Below are positions 1 to 9,203 of a stretch of 26,834 bases of DNA, one piece after another; position 1 is the stretch's first letter, and each line of letters begins with the position of its first letter. The notes below the pieces were generated by a model, which saw only the letters and a list, made by a program, of their open reading frames with translations, was not told the origin of the DNA and did no database searches. Location: NCBI GenBank assembly GCA_041745535.1, contig JBGTIS010000156.1:1-26834 (forward strand), read 5' to 3'. This DNA comes from JBGTIS01 sp041745535. GTDB taxonomy: Bacteria; Bacteroidota; Bacteroidia; Cytophagales; Cyclobacteriaceae. Both the position numbers and the translations under genes were made by a program.

Positions 1-2327
1 ACAGCTAATTGATACAGCAGATCTTTGGTATCTTTTCTCCAGATATCGAGGACTACGTCAAACTGACCATCGAAGAAAGATCCGTCAATACCCACGTTGG
101 CAGTTGAACTAGTTTCCCATTTGGCATTAGGGTTGCCGATACGGCTGCGGTAGAAACCTTCTGATACTGAATTATTGGCGCCATTGATATCGTAAGCGGC
201 TCTTGATAAACTGGATGCGAATAAACTATATTGGTTGTAAGGGTCTACGTTATTAGAGTTACCCATTTCACCCCATCCCCCTCTTATTTTTAAGTCGCTA
301 ATGAAGGGCAATCCGGCCATGAAACCTTCTTCTGAAATACGCCATGCGGCTGATACGGCAGGAAATACACCATAACGGTTATCAGCTCCAAAGCGGGAAG
401 AACCATCGCGTCGTAACACCCCACCAATGATGTATTTGTCATCGAAGATATATTTGGCACTACCGAAAATAGAGAAGAAGTTAACGCCCCGTCCGTAGCC
501 ACTGTTTACCTGTCGGGTGGCAGCCTGGGTATTGGTTAGTGTTACATAGTTAATGTCTCTGGAGAAGGGCTCCTGACCATTACCATTGATTCCCCTGAAA
601 GTCCCTGTATTTAATGCTTCAATACCGCCCAGTAATGAAATGAAATGACGGTCAAAGGTCTTTTCATAACTCAAAGTATTGGTAAATACCCAGTTAGAAA
701 AAGTGCTTGCTCCTTCACTGTAAGAAAAAGTAGTACTATTTTCTGAGTTTTCGTATTGCGGATAATTATAACTATAATAATAAGAATTGCCTAGTCTTCC
801 GCCTATACTGCTACGTAAAGTAAGTCCTTCAATAATATCTACTTCAGCATATACATTACCAAACCCGGTAATAGCATATCCTCTGTTATTTTTAAGTCTA
901 TCCCGTTCCGCTACCGGATTTCGGGGATTATTGAACGCTTTGGCAGCGGTACCAGCATATCCCCCGAATTCGTCATATACCGGAATGATAGCAGGCATAC
1001 GGAATGCTGAGAGGAACTGGTTTTCATCATCAGCGGCACCTCGCCCACCATTGTCACCTGATAAACCCAGTACCTGGTAATATGTCATCTGGATATTTTC
1101 TCCAACCCGTACGCGGTTAAAAAAAGTGTGCTCTGAATTAAAACGCAGAGAATATCGTTGTAAACGCTGATTCAGCAATACGCCTTCCTGATCCTGCATG
1201 CCTAAGCTCAGGTAATATGCTCCATTTTCTCCTCCACCCGCAAAACCTAATGTATGCCGGTTCAGTGTGCCAAGCCTGGTAATTTCATCGTACCAGTTGG
1301 TTCCGGCTTTATTTGCTCTTACTACCTGGTAAATAGCCCCTTTACTGGCGTCTACATTGTACAGGTCACGGTAATCATTTAAATTAAGGTTACCAATAAC
1401 ACCGGCAGCACCCCCTACATTGATGTAATCGGGTAAAATTGGGTTAGGGCCGTTGCCATATTGTGGATGGTCAAATACGGGATCATTTCCTAATTGGAAA
1501 GCCGTATTGCGAACGGCTTGCCAGGTCCAGTCGGCCTGTTCCTGTGGGTTCAGAATATTTTCAACCTTTCCAGGGAATGAAACTCCGTATACGCCATCAT
1601 AGCTGATGCGCACTTTACCGCCCTCGCGGGAACCTTTTTTTGTGGTATATACAATTACACCATTGGCTGCCCTGGCCCCATAAATGGAAGCTGAAGGAGC
1701 GTCTTTCAGTACGGTAGTGCTCTCAATATCATCGGGTTGTAAAAAATCGGTAGATTCTACCGGCACACCATCTACTACATACAAAGGCTCGTTGCCACCA
1801 AAAGCACCAAAACCACGTACACGTACCACGCTGCTGGTACCGGGCTGACCATTGGTAATAACAGTTACTCCGGATACCCGGCCCTGTAGCTGCTGCTCTA
1901 CGTTACCGGATGGCACCGCCTTTAGTTCTTCCGCTTTAACAGTCGCCACAGCGCCTGACACATTGCGTCTTTCTTCTGTAGAATACCCTGTTACTACAAT
2001 CTCACTCAACGACTGAATATCAGGTAGCATATTGAGGTTGATTGTGCTTTGATTTCCTACAGTAATTTCTTCCGTAGTGTAACCAATGGAGGAGAATACC
2101 AACACGGTTTCGCTACTAGGAACATTGATTCTGTAATTGCCCTCCACATCAGTAACTGTACCAGTGGTGGTACCTTTTACCAGAACGTTTACCCCGGGTA
2201 AAGGGCCTTCGCCTTCTGCGGTCACCTTACCTGATACCGTCTTCTGCTGCGCGAAAGCGTACCCTGAAAGGATAAACAAGTTTAACATTAGCACGCATAA
2301 GTGCCTCAAACAAGTAGAAATTCTCAT
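1..2327 (-). CDS. SusC/RagA-family TonB-linked outer-membrane receptor (3' end outside window)
   Basis: A TonB-dependent outer-membrane channel that normally works with a SusD-type lipoprotein to import oligosaccharides or peptides. I read about 775 codons, open to the window edge; usual length is about 1,000-1,100 aa, so the C-terminal part of the barrel is missing. Order: signal peptide (residues 1-26, cleavage after AFA, then QQ); a carboxypeptidase-regulatory-like domain (about 28-105, starting VSGKVTAEGEGPLPGVNV); the linker SEIVVTGYSTEERR; a plug domain (about 120-232) with QLQGRVSGVTV, PLYVVDGVPV, the SusC hallmark SIYGARAANGVI and TTKKG; then the barrel, with NPNAKWETS near the edge. 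The start is the ATG at 2325-2327, which gives a clean signal peptide. SusD should lie beyond position 1. The family is clear; the substrate cannot be told. Confidence 0.95.
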   Translation of the reverse strand, partial: MRISTCLRHLCVLMLNLFILSGYAFAQQKTVSGKVTAEGEGPLPGVNVLVKGTTTGTVTDVEGNYRINVPSSETVLVFSSIGYTTEEITVGNQSTINLNMLPDIQSLSEIVVTGYSTEERRNVSGAVATVKAEELKAVPSGNVEQQLQGRVSGVTVITNGQPGTSSVVRVRGFGAFGGNEPLYVVDGVPVESTDFLQPDDIESTTVLKDAPSASIYGARAANGVIVYTTKKGSREGGKVRISYDGVYGVSFPGKVENILNPQEQADWTWQAVRNTAFQLGNDPVFDHPQYGNGPNPILPDYINVGGAAGVIGNLNLNDYRDLYNVDASKGAIYQVVRANKAGTNWYDEITRLGTLNRHTLGFAGGGENGAYYLSLGMQDQEGVLLNQRLQRYSLRFNSEHTFFNRVRVGENIQMTYYQVLGLSGDNGGRGAADDENQFLSAFRMPAIIPVYDEFGGYAGTAAKAFNNPRNPVAERDRLKNNRGYAITGFGNVYAEVDIIEGLTLRSSIGGRLGNSYYYSYNYPQYENSENSTTFSYSEGASTFSNWVFTNTLSYEKTFDRHFISLLGGIEALNTGTFRGINGNGQEPFSRDINYVTLTNTQAATRQVNSGYGRGVNFFSIFGSAKYIFDDKYIIGGVLRRDGSSRFGADNRYGVFPAVSAAWRISEEGFMAGLPFISDLKIRGGWGEMGNSNNVDPYNQYSLFASSLSRAAYDINGANNSVSEGFYRSRIGNPNAKWETSSTANVGIDGSFFDGQFDVVLDIWRKDTKDLLYQLA

Positions 2328-2687
2328 AATGGAATAGGTTAGTTTAAACTTACATTTAGAGTTACGTAATAATTAAAAAAAACGATTGCAATAAATTTAA
2401 TTGATTTATTTTCTAATAATAACAATAAAGCCGGCTGAATAATGAGTTAATATTAAAAAGCAGAAGCAATCGCTGTTTTATATTGCGAATTATTAAATTA
2501 ATTAATCTTTAAATTTAACAAAAATTCAGTTATTTCTAATTTTTTTTTATTTTTTATTGATAAAAAATTACATAATATTTCATGAATAAAAATCGATACT
2601 AAGAACAAAATAGAATGAAATTATAGCACAAGCCAAATAAAGCGTCAATAGCTCTTTGTACATTATTGTATTTCAAAGAATTGGTAT

Positions 2688-2716
2688 AAAAAAAGCCGAA
2701 GAGAGTTCTTCAGCTT
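2688..2716 (-). terminator. Rho-independent terminator of nhaD
   Basis: Read on the minus strand there is a 10-bp stem with one C-A mismatch (AAGCTGAAGA / TCTTCGGCTT), a 4-base loop and a run of seven T. It lies about 75 bases after the nhaD stop and points the right way to end that transcript before the SusC gene. Confidence 0.75.
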
Positions 2717-2729
2717 AGATGGAAATCGT

Positions 2730-2770
2730 ATCAGGTTTTATAGCCCGGAGGCGCTGTTAAATAACCTGAT
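2730..2770. repeat. Inverted repeat in the 3' untranslated region of nhaD
   Basis: ATCAGGTT (2730-2737) and AACCTGAT (2763-2770) form an 8-bp stem around a 25-base loop that can pair further through AGC/GCT. It sits between the nhaD stop and its terminator and has no T-run of its own. It may be a 3'-end RNA structure; no function is assigned. Confidence 0.35.
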
Positions 2771-2789
2771 TAAAATACTTTTCTTAGAA

Positions 2790-4133
2790 TTAGAAAATAC
2801 TTATAATATACTGTAAGGCATAGGAAAGTTTGGTAAGATAATAAGTAGGCTCAAAGCCATTATTTATAATTTCCTCCTGTATCACATAAGTAACCGCACC
2901 AGCTATGTAGCCCATAATAGCCAGCAAACTTATTTTTTTAGCATACCACATAAAATTAATTTTTTCAAGGCCCATAGCGGCTACGCCCGCCGCGGAACCA
3001 ATAATTAAAATGCTACCCCCAGTGCCAGCGCAATAGGCCAGAAATTCCCAAAAGGTGTGGTCAGCCGGATAATCTAACTGGTACATCCGCATCATAGCGG
3101 CTACCAGTGGCACATTATCTACTACAGCGGAAATCACTCCTACCAACAGATTTACCCAATAAAAATTGCCAATACTGCTATTCAGATAATTCGCCATAAG
3201 CGTAAGCTGACCAGCCGATTGCAGGGCACCAATGCTTAATAATATTCCCAGGAAAAACAGTACCGTGGAAGTATCTACTTTTCTTAGGGCATTGACTACC
3301 GAAAACTTGTTTTTTTTCTCTTCATCTTTGCGGTGATGAATAACCTCAGTAACAATCCATAAAGCTCCCAATCCAAGCAAAATTCCCATATACGGCGGTA
3401 GGTGAGTCCATAGTTTAAAAACCGGAACAAACACCAGTACTAGTATTCCCAAACCCAATACAAGCTTTCTTTCAAATGGAGTAGAATGCAGCACCTCGTT
3501 TTCTTTATGGGTTCCAGACAACGCGATTTTTCCTCTGGAAAACTTTGAAAGATACACCAATGGAACAAGCAAACACATCAGGCTCGGCAAAAACAGTTTT
3601 CGCATAATGTTAACCGGAGTTACCTGTCCGCCAATCCATAACATGGTAGTAGTAACATCCCCTATTGGCGTAAAAGCCCCACCGGCATTGGCTGCGATTA
3701 CAACCACGCAGGCATACAGCAACCTTTGGTTTCTTCTCGGAACCAGTTTTTTTAATAATGAAACCAGTACAATGGTGGTAGTAAGGTTATCCAGAATAGC
3801 CGACAAGCAAAAGGCCAGAATGCTCAATATCCAAAGTAGTTTTCTGGAATTGTCTGTTTTAATACGACTTACTATTACCTCAAATCCATCGTGGGCATCA
3901 ATAATTTCTACAATAGTCATGGCACCCAGCAAAAAAAACAAAATTCCCGCGATTTCGCCGATATGATGCGCAAGTTGCTCAACCACCATTTCAGTGTCGG
4001 GCACCTGGGTGATGTAAACCGTCCAGCAAAGCACACCAGCCAGCAAAGCAGTAGCCGCTTTATTAATATGCAAAGAATGCTCTAAAGTTATTAATACATA
4101 TCCAGTCAGAAATATAATAATTATGAATATCAT
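2790..4133 (-). CDS. nhaD: NhaD-type Na+/H+ antiporter
   Basis: An integral inner-membrane protein of 447 aa, predicted to exchange Na+ or Li+ for H+ and so support sodium and alkaline-pH tolerance. The sequence is almost wholly hydrophobic segments (about 10-12 membrane spans) of the ArsB/NhaD ion-transporter superfamily. Conserved pieces visible are DNLTTT (residues 115-120) and NAGGAFTPIGD (149-159) in the first half, then VVDNVPLVAAMM in the second half. The paired Asp-Asn motifs match the inverted two-repeat architecture of the superfamily. The start gives a hydrophobic first helix directly (MIFIIIIFLTGYVLI), usual for NhaD. It is monocistronic, with its own terminator at 2688-2716. Another ArsB/CitM-type substrate is the main alternative, but the motifs fit NhaD best. 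Confidence 0.9.
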   Translation of the reverse strand: MIFIIIIFLTGYVLITLEHSLHINKAATALLAGVLCWTVYITQVPDTEMVVEQLAHHIGEIAGILFFLLGAMTIVEIIDAHDGFEVIVSRIKTDNSRKLLWILSILAFCLSAILDNLTTTIVLVSLLKKLVPRRNQRLLYACVVVIAANAGGAFTPIGDVTTTMLWIGGQVTPVNIMRKLFLPSLMCLLVPLVYLSKFSRGKIALSGTHKENEVLHSTPFERKLVLGLGILVLVFVPVFKLWTHLPPYMGILLGLGALWIVTEVIHHRKDEEKKNKFSVVNALRKVDTSTVLFFLGILLSIGALQSAGQLTLMANYLNSSIGNFYWVNLLVGVISAVVDNVPLVAAMMRMYQLDYPADHTFWEFLAYCAGTGGSILIIGSAAGVAAMGLEKINFMWYAKKISLLAIMGYIAGAVTYVIQEEIINNGFEPTYYLTKLSYALQYIISIF

Positions 4134-4746
4134 AGTTATATAAGATTAATTATTATTATAAAAGTACTAATTCGTGATAGATAAATAAGTTAGAGGGGCC
4201 AGCAGGAAATGCTCGATAATGTAAGTTATTCCGAAACGGATAGATGAATTATATTTAAAATCCGAATTCCGGTAAACAGAACAATAAGATTAACTTTATA
4301 ATCAGGAATTTATCCCCGATATCTTACCTGTTACCAAAATTTTGCTGCCCACTTACAGGCGTACGTTGGTTGGGGGCACCCTGCTTATACTGAAAAAAGT
4401 ACTTTTTTAGCGGCCCGATTGATACCTCTCGCGGCTTTAAAAAATATAGATATAGAAAGTCTTGGATTACGGTTATACATTCATCATTCTTATATTACAT
4501 AATGTAATACTTATAATCGCCTGATATGTAATGAAAGTAAGTTTAATCCAATTCTTAAGGCAAAGCCCTGTTAAAACCTCAGCTTTTTATGTAGTTTAAG
4601 CTTAAAAAGATTTTATTCAATTAAATGCTGAAAAAAGTAAAACCTCAATGCAAAGCTTTTCTTAAATTAGATTGATATTTACAATTTACGCACGCGACTT
4701 TCTGACCTATTGTTTATTTATTAGAATTGTAGTAGAAGCTGACAAC
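4134..4746. other. Divergent intergenic region between nhaD and the DUF255 operon
   Basis: About 610 bp separate the nhaD start (minus) from the DUF255 start (plus). Promoters for both should lie here, but I found no exact TAnnTTTG box; TAAGTTTA at about 4538-4545 is a near match on the plus strand. A 17-bp palindrome (4493-4509) is listed separately. No tRNA fold or convincing coding sequence was seen. The extended open frame from a TTG at 4672 was judged non-coding upstream of 4747. Confidence 0.4.
4493..4509. promoter_or_regulatory. 17-bp palindrome, possible operator
   Basis: TATTACAT-A-ATGTAATA is a perfect palindrome with 8-bp arms and a 1-base centre, in the divergent nhaD/DUF255 intergenic region. 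Its size and symmetry suit a dimeric helix-turn-helix regulator. No regulator gene lies nearby, and A/T-rich palindromes arise by chance, so this is only a candidate. Confidence 0.25.
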
Positions 4747-6867
4747 ATGTTTTTTTCATTTTTACACAAACTTTCACCCCTTATTTTTTTAGGTAGTATG
4801 GTAGTACTGCATGCTTGTAACAGCCAAAAAGCAGATAGCCAGGCCCCTACCAATCAACTGATTAATCAAACCAGTCCTTACCTCCTGCAACATGCCCATA
4901 ATCCGGTAAACTGGTATCCTTGGGGAGAAGACGCGCTGCGAAAAGCTCAAAAAGAAAACAAACCTATTATTGTCAGCATTGGTTATGCGGCTTGCCACTG
5001 GTGCCATGTAATGGAAAAAGAGTCGTTTGAAGACGATAGCGTAGCCAGCCTTATGAACCAGTATTTTGTAAGCATCAAGGTAGATCGCGAAGAGCGGCCT
5101 GACATTGATCAGATTTATATGGAAGCCGCTCAACTGATGACAGGAAAGGGTGGCTGGCCACTAAATTGTATTACTTTACCCGATGGCCGGCCGTTTTTCT
5201 GCGGCACCTATTTTCCACAGGATGCCTGGCTGGATGTACTGTCGCAGATTAATAAGCTTTATCAGGAAAACCCTGGCAAACTGGAAGAAATCGCTAAAAA
5301 AGTAACCCAGGGTGTGAACGCGCCTGGGCTTGATTTAAAAATACTTACCAATCAGGAAATTACTTTTCATAACGCTACCCTGGATTCCGCTTACCAGAAC
5401 CTGCGTACTGATTTTGACAAAAAACACGGAGGATACCAGGGTGCCCCCAAATTTCCGGTACCCAGCGGATTAACCACCCTGATGAATTATTATTTCCATA
5501 CCAGAAATAAAGAAGTCCTGGATCAGGTAACGTTGACATTAGACCGGATGGCAATGGGTGGCATTTACGATCAGATTGGCGGAGGCTTTGCGCGCTACGC
5601 TACCGATGAAGCCTGGAAAGTGCCCCATTTTGAAAAAATGCTGTACGATAATGCCCAATTAGTTTCTGTATACAGTCAGGCCTACGCGCTCACCAAGAAG
5701 CCGCTTTACAAGCAGGTAGTGTATCAAACGCTGGAATTTGTCCGCCGTGAAATGATTGCCGAATCCGGTGGTTTTTATGCCTCGCTGGACGCGGATAGTG
5801 AAGGCGAAGAAGGCAGGTTTTACGTGTGGACTGATGCTGAAATAGACAACATTCTGACAAATAAGGCGAAACCATTTAAAGAATTTTATAACGTTATCCC
5901 TAAAGGAAACTGGGAAGAAAGAAAAAATATTCTGTATCAATCCGAACCTATAGAAAAAACAGCTCACCAATTCCAGCTTCCTGCCGATACCTTAAGCAAC
6001 ATGCTTAAACAGGCTAAAGCAGCGCTACTGCAAGCCAGAGCGAAGCGCGTTCGCCCGGGGCTTGACCATAAAACGCTTACCTCCTGGAATGCCCTAATGA
6101 TCAAAGGGTATGCCGATGCCTATTCCGTATTTCATGAAGCTGCTTTTTTAGAAGCTGCTTTACAAGCCGGACATTTCCTGCTGGATAGTACTTTGTATAC
6201 CGATAATCACCTCAACCGGAACGGGCGTAAAGATCAGTTTGCGGTAAATGCCTTTCTGGACGATTATGCTTTTACAATCCAGGCTTTTATAGCGCTTTAC
6301 CAGGTAACTTTTGATGAAAAGTGGCTGCATTATGGTGAGAATTTAATGGAATATGCCATCCAGCATTTTCAGGATAAAAGTACCGGATATTTCTATTATA
6401 CTTCTGACACTGATCCTGAACTGATTGCCCGAAAAACAGAATTGTACGATGACGTAATTCCTTCTTCCAATGCGGTAATGGCGCAAAACCTTTTCCTGCT
6501 GGGCCAATATTTTTATAATGAGGATAAATTGAAACAGTCGAGACACCTGCTAAGTGGAGTGCTGCCGAAACTCAAGACTTCACCCCGCTATTTTACCGGA
6601 TGGATGCAGTTATTAATGAACTATACCTATCCTTTTTACGAAGTAGCGGTGGTAGGAAATGATTTTCAGGAGAAAAACAAAACCATTGGACAGGAATTTT
6701 TACCCAATGCCATCCGATTAGGTGGAGAAGACGAAGGCAGCTTAGCTTTGCTGGAAAATAAACTGGTAAAAAATAAAACTTATATTTATGTGTGTCAGAA
6801 CAAGGTTTGCAATTTACCGGTAACTGAAACAAGCCTTGCTATAGACCAGATTACCAAAAACAAATAA
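4747..6867 (+). CDS. DUF255/YyaL (SPATA20-like) thioredoxin-domain protein, predicted lipoprotein
   Basis: A 706-aa member of the DUF255 family (YyaL in Bacillus, SPATA20 in animals): a thioredoxin-like domain followed by an alpha/alpha-barrel resembling N-acylglucosamine 2-epimerases. The biochemical role of the family is not established. Visible: a signal peptide with lipobox LHAC (Cys24); HNPVNWYPWG (51-60); the CxxC pair in AACHWCHVME (Cys83, Cys86); KVDREERPDID; GGWPLNCITLPDGRPF; and in the barrel GGIYDQIGGGFARYATD and VPHFEKMLYDNAQL. I chose the ATG at 4747 because it starts the signal peptide directly; an in-frame TTG at 4672 would add 25 unlikely residues. The next gene starts 6 bp after the stop. 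Family members are mostly predicted cytosolic, so the lipoprotein signal is notable. Confidence 0.88.
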   Translation: MFFSFLHKLSPLIFLGSMVVLHACNSQKADSQAPTNQLINQTSPYLLQHAHNPVNWYPWGEDALRKAQKENKPIIVSIGYAACHWCHVMEKESFEDDSVASLMNQYFVSIKVDREERPDIDQIYMEAAQLMTGKGGWPLNCITLPDGRPFFCGTYFPQDAWLDVLSQINKLYQENPGKLEEIAKKVTQGVNAPGLDLKILTNQEITFHNATLDSAYQNLRTDFDKKHGGYQGAPKFPVPSGLTTLMNYYFHTRNKEVLDQVTLTLDRMAMGGIYDQIGGGFARYATDEAWKVPHFEKMLYDNAQLVSVYSQAYALTKKPLYKQVVYQTLEFVRREMIAESGGFYASLDADSEGEEGRFYVWTDAEIDNILTNKAKPFKEFYNVIPKGNWEERKNILYQSEPIEKTAHQFQLPADTLSNMLKQAKAALLQARAKRVRPGLDHKTLTSWNALMIKGYADAYSVFHEAAFLEAALQAGHFLLDSTLYTDNHLNRNGRKDQFAVNAFLDDYAFTIQAFIALYQVTFDEKWLHYGENLMEYAIQHFQDKSTGYFYYTSDTDPELIARKTELYDDVIPSSNAVMAQNLFLLGQYFYNEDKLKQSRHLLSGVLPKLKTSPRYFTGWMQLLMNYTYPFYEVAVVGNDFQEKNKTIGQEFLPNAIRLGGEDEGSLALLENKLVKNKTYIYVCQNKVCNLPVTETSLAIDQITKNK

Positions 6868-6873
6868 ACATTT

Positions 6874-8892
6874 ATGAAATCCCTAAAAACTCTTTTTGAA
6901 TGGGTTCGGTTTACTTCCGTCCCCTTATTTGTTTTATTGTCCATTTCCGTATTTTTCTCTGGGTGTCAGCACCCGAACGCTGAGAACATTACATTACCCA
7001 AAGTTTTTGGCAGCAATATGGTGTTGCAGCGAAACGCAGCTATCGCGGTATGGGGAACGGCCGACCCTGGGGGCATTATACAGGTAACGCTACAGGATGC
7101 TGAAAAAACGGCAGAATCGGATAAAGATGGAAAATGGAGTCTGGCGCTACCTGCCATGGAAGCGGGTGGTCCTTATGAAATGACGGTAAAGGGCGCTAAA
7201 GATACCACCTTTTCCAATATTCTGATCGGCGATGTGTGGGTAGCCTCCGGTCAGTCGAACATGGAATGGTCACTCAAAGCCCAGGTAGATAATTTTCAAC
7301 AGGAAATTGCCAATGCGAACTATCCGGAGATACGCCTTTTTACAGTTACCAAAGACACCAGCCCCATGGAACGGCCAGATATTAAAGAAGGAAGTTGGGC
7401 GGAATGTACCCCTCAAACCGTTCCAGATTTTTCAGCCGTAGCGTACTTCTTCGGCCGCGACTTGTATCAGGAAGAAAAAATTCCTATTGGGTTGATCCAT
7501 ACCTCATGGGGAGGTACGCCTTCAGAAGCCTGGACCAGCAAAGCCACCATTAAAACATTTGAAGATTTTCGTCCGGCTGTAGAAAAGCTGGATGCCATGA
7601 GTGCTTCTTATGAAGAGAACCAAAATAAGCCTAAAAACAACCAAACTACCCGGGAAAAAATCACCAGCGATGCCAACGCGAAAATTAACGCACCTGATTT
7701 TAAGCCTGAATTTGACGAATCGCAGTGGAAAACCATGGCGATTCCTGTACTATGGGAAAGTGCCCAAGGCGCAGGTATGAGCGATTATGATGGATTTGTA
7801 TGGTTCAGCAAGGAAGTACGGGTACCTGCCAACTATGCGGGCAAACCGCTGGCGTTACATTTAGGAAAAGTTGATGATAAGGATATTACCTGGTTCAATG
7901 GCACCAAAATAGGGGAAACGAATATATATAGTGAGTTGCGAAACTACACCGTACCCGGTAAGCTGGTAAAAGCCGGTACCAACAAAATTATTATTCGTGT
8001 AGAAGATACAGGGGGCGGTGGCGGTGTATATGGTCCGGGTGAAGAAATGAAAGTAGCCAGTGCCGACCAAAAGTTCTCCAAATCACTTACCGGCGATTGG
8101 AAATACAATGAAACCCTGGAACCCAAATTTCCGGTAGTAGCGTCTCAGTTTCCCAATCAGCCTTCTGTTTTGTACAATGCCATGATTGCCCCCCTTATTC
8201 CATATACCATCAAAGGAGCCATTTGGTATCAGGGCGAATCCAATGCGGATCGGGCATATCAGTACCGGTCTATTTTTCCGGCTATGATTGAAGACTGGCG
8301 GAAAAACTGGGGCATTGGCAATTTTCCTTTTCTGTTTGTACAACTGGCCAATTTTAAAGAAAAAAAACCCGAACCGGCCGATGATGACTGGGCTGAACTA
8401 CGGGAGGCGCAAGTAATGGCATTATCACTTCCTAAAACCGGTATGGCCGTAGCCATTGATATTGGAGAAGCGGAAGACATTCACCCAAAAAACAAACAGG
8501 ACGTAGGCAAACGGTTGGCCCTGGCTGCCAGAAAAGTGGCTTACGACGAAGACCTGGTATATGCGGGACCTATGTATGAGTCGATGAAAAAAGAAGGGAA
8601 CCAGATTATTATAAAATTCAATAATGTAGGAAGCGGATTAATGAAATTACCTGATGAAAAACTAAAAGGCTTTGCCATTGCCGGAGAAGACCAGCAGTTT
8701 GTATGGGCCGAAGCAGAAATTATCAGCGAAGATGAAATAAGGGTTTCAAGCCCTAAAGTGAAAAATCCTGCTGCCGTTCGTTACGGCTGGGCCAGTAATC
8801 CTGAGGTAAACCTGTATAATGAAGAAGGCTTACCTGCTTCTCCTTTCCGTACCGACGACTGGAAAGGTATCACAGAACCCGATGATGTGTAA
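6874..8892 (+). CDS. Sialate O-acetylesterase family lipoprotein
   Basis: Predicted SGNH-type esterase (672 aa) that removes O-acetyl groups from sialic acids or, in many Bacteroidota, from other acetylated glycans. A lipoprotein signal ends at Cys31 (FFSGC). The first conserved block is SGQSNMEW with the predicted nucleophile Ser128. A jelly-roll-like insertion (about residues 270-405, from FDESQWKTM through VYGPGEE) resembles the sugar-binding beta-sandwich often found inside this family. The core resumes with GAIWYQGESNAD and the catalytic Asp-x-His motif DIHP (Asp535, His537). It follows the DUF255 gene by 6 bp and is probably co-transcribed. The family is certain; the actual acetylated substrate is not. 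Confidence 0.92.
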   Translation: MKSLKTLFEWVRFTSVPLFVLLSISVFFSGCQHPNAENITLPKVFGSNMVLQRNAAIAVWGTADPGGIIQVTLQDAEKTAESDKDGKWSLALPAMEAGGPYEMTVKGAKDTTFSNILIGDVWVASGQSNMEWSLKAQVDNFQQEIANANYPEIRLFTVTKDTSPMERPDIKEGSWAECTPQTVPDFSAVAYFFGRDLYQEEKIPIGLIHTSWGGTPSEAWTSKATIKTFEDFRPAVEKLDAMSASYEENQNKPKNNQTTREKITSDANAKINAPDFKPEFDESQWKTMAIPVLWESAQGAGMSDYDGFVWFSKEVRVPANYAGKPLALHLGKVDDKDITWFNGTKIGETNIYSELRNYTVPGKLVKAGTNKIIIRVEDTGGGGGVYGPGEEMKVASADQKFSKSLTGDWKYNETLEPKFPVVASQFPNQPSVLYNAMIAPLIPYTIKGAIWYQGESNADRAYQYRSIFPAMIEDWRKNWGIGNFPFLFVQLANFKEKKPEPADDDWAELREAQVMALSLPKTGMAVAIDIGEAEDIHPKNKQDVGKRLALAARKVAYDEDLVYAGPMYESMKKEGNQIIIKFNNVGSGLMKLPDEKLKGFAIAGEDQQFVWAEAEIISEDEIRVSSPKVKNPAAVRYGWASNPEVNLYNEEGLPASPFRTDDWKGITEPDDV

Positions 8893-9155
8893 TATTTGAA
8901 AGAAAATAATTTACTAGGATCAATACAGCGTGTATCCGGATCATTGGAATGAGATCAAACCATGAGAAAGCGATATAATTATTTAGCAGGAAAATGCGTA
9001 TGAATTTTCATCAGACTATTTATTCAACTCCCCAAGTTCTGTATGAGAAGTTGTATTATCCGGAAGAGCCAGTGGATAAAGAGAGTGAAAAATGAAAAAT
9101 TTTAGATAAACTAAAAAGAAGATAAAAAATTTAAAAACCGGCATCCATTTTAAAT
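8893..9155. other. Intergenic region after the esterase operon
   Basis: Between the esterase stop and the tRNA-Asp terminator I see no obvious plus-strand terminator and no RNA gene. The only candidate is a 33-codon reading frame (8994-9095), listed separately. Confidence 0.4.
8994..9095 (+). CDS. Possible small protein, 33 aa (unsupported)
   Basis: An ATG-started frame of 33 codons with a nearby alternative ATG at 9000 (31 aa). The product would be acidic and aromatic (MRMNFHQTIYSTP at the start, YYPEEPVDKESEK at the end). AGGA lies 4 bases before the first ATG and 10 before the second, a possible ribosome site although Bacteroidota rarely depend on one. A 13-codon frame (ATG at about 8961) overlaps its start. 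No family is recognised and the frame may be chance. Confidence 0.15.
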   Translation: MRMNFHQTIYSTPQVLYEKLYYPEEPVDKESEK

Positions 9156-9194
9156 AAAAAACCCGCAACTTATTGATTTTCAATAAGTTGCGGG
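9156..9194 (-). terminator. Rho-independent terminator of tRNA-Asp
   Basis: A perfect 15-bp stem (9162-9176 paired with 9180-9194, CCCGCAACTTATTGA and its complement) with a 3-base loop. On the minus strand it is followed by a T-rich run (TTTTTTATTT), ten bases beyond the tRNA 3' end. The plus-strand side has only A residues after the stem, so it should act mainly on leftward transcription. Confidence 0.88.
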
Positions 9195-9203
9195 AAAAAG
9201 AAG

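Larger units (their letters stand above)
2328..2789. other. AT-rich intergenic region between nhaD and the SusC gene
   Basis: This 462-bp gap separates the nhaD stop from the SusC start; both genes read leftward. No plausible small gene was seen. Near 2549-2568 there is an A/T-only palindrome (two 9-bp arms, 2-bp centre). I found no TAnnTTTG -7 box on the minus strand, so the SusC promoter could not be placed. The right end holds the nhaD terminator and a second inverted repeat, both listed separately. A long AT-rich leader is common ahead of SusC-type operons, which are often controlled by an anti-sigma/ECF pair or a hybrid sensor; no such regulator gene is in view. Confidence 0.5.

Noticed and set aside
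787..1080. 97-codon plus-strand frame inside the SusC-like gene
   Set aside because: It lies antisense to a continuous SusC reading frame and has a low-complexity Pro/Ser-rich product.
4672..4746. TTG start extending the DUF255 protein by 25 residues
   Set aside because: The added residues place an odd segment ahead of a clear lipoprotein signal that begins at the ATG at 4747.
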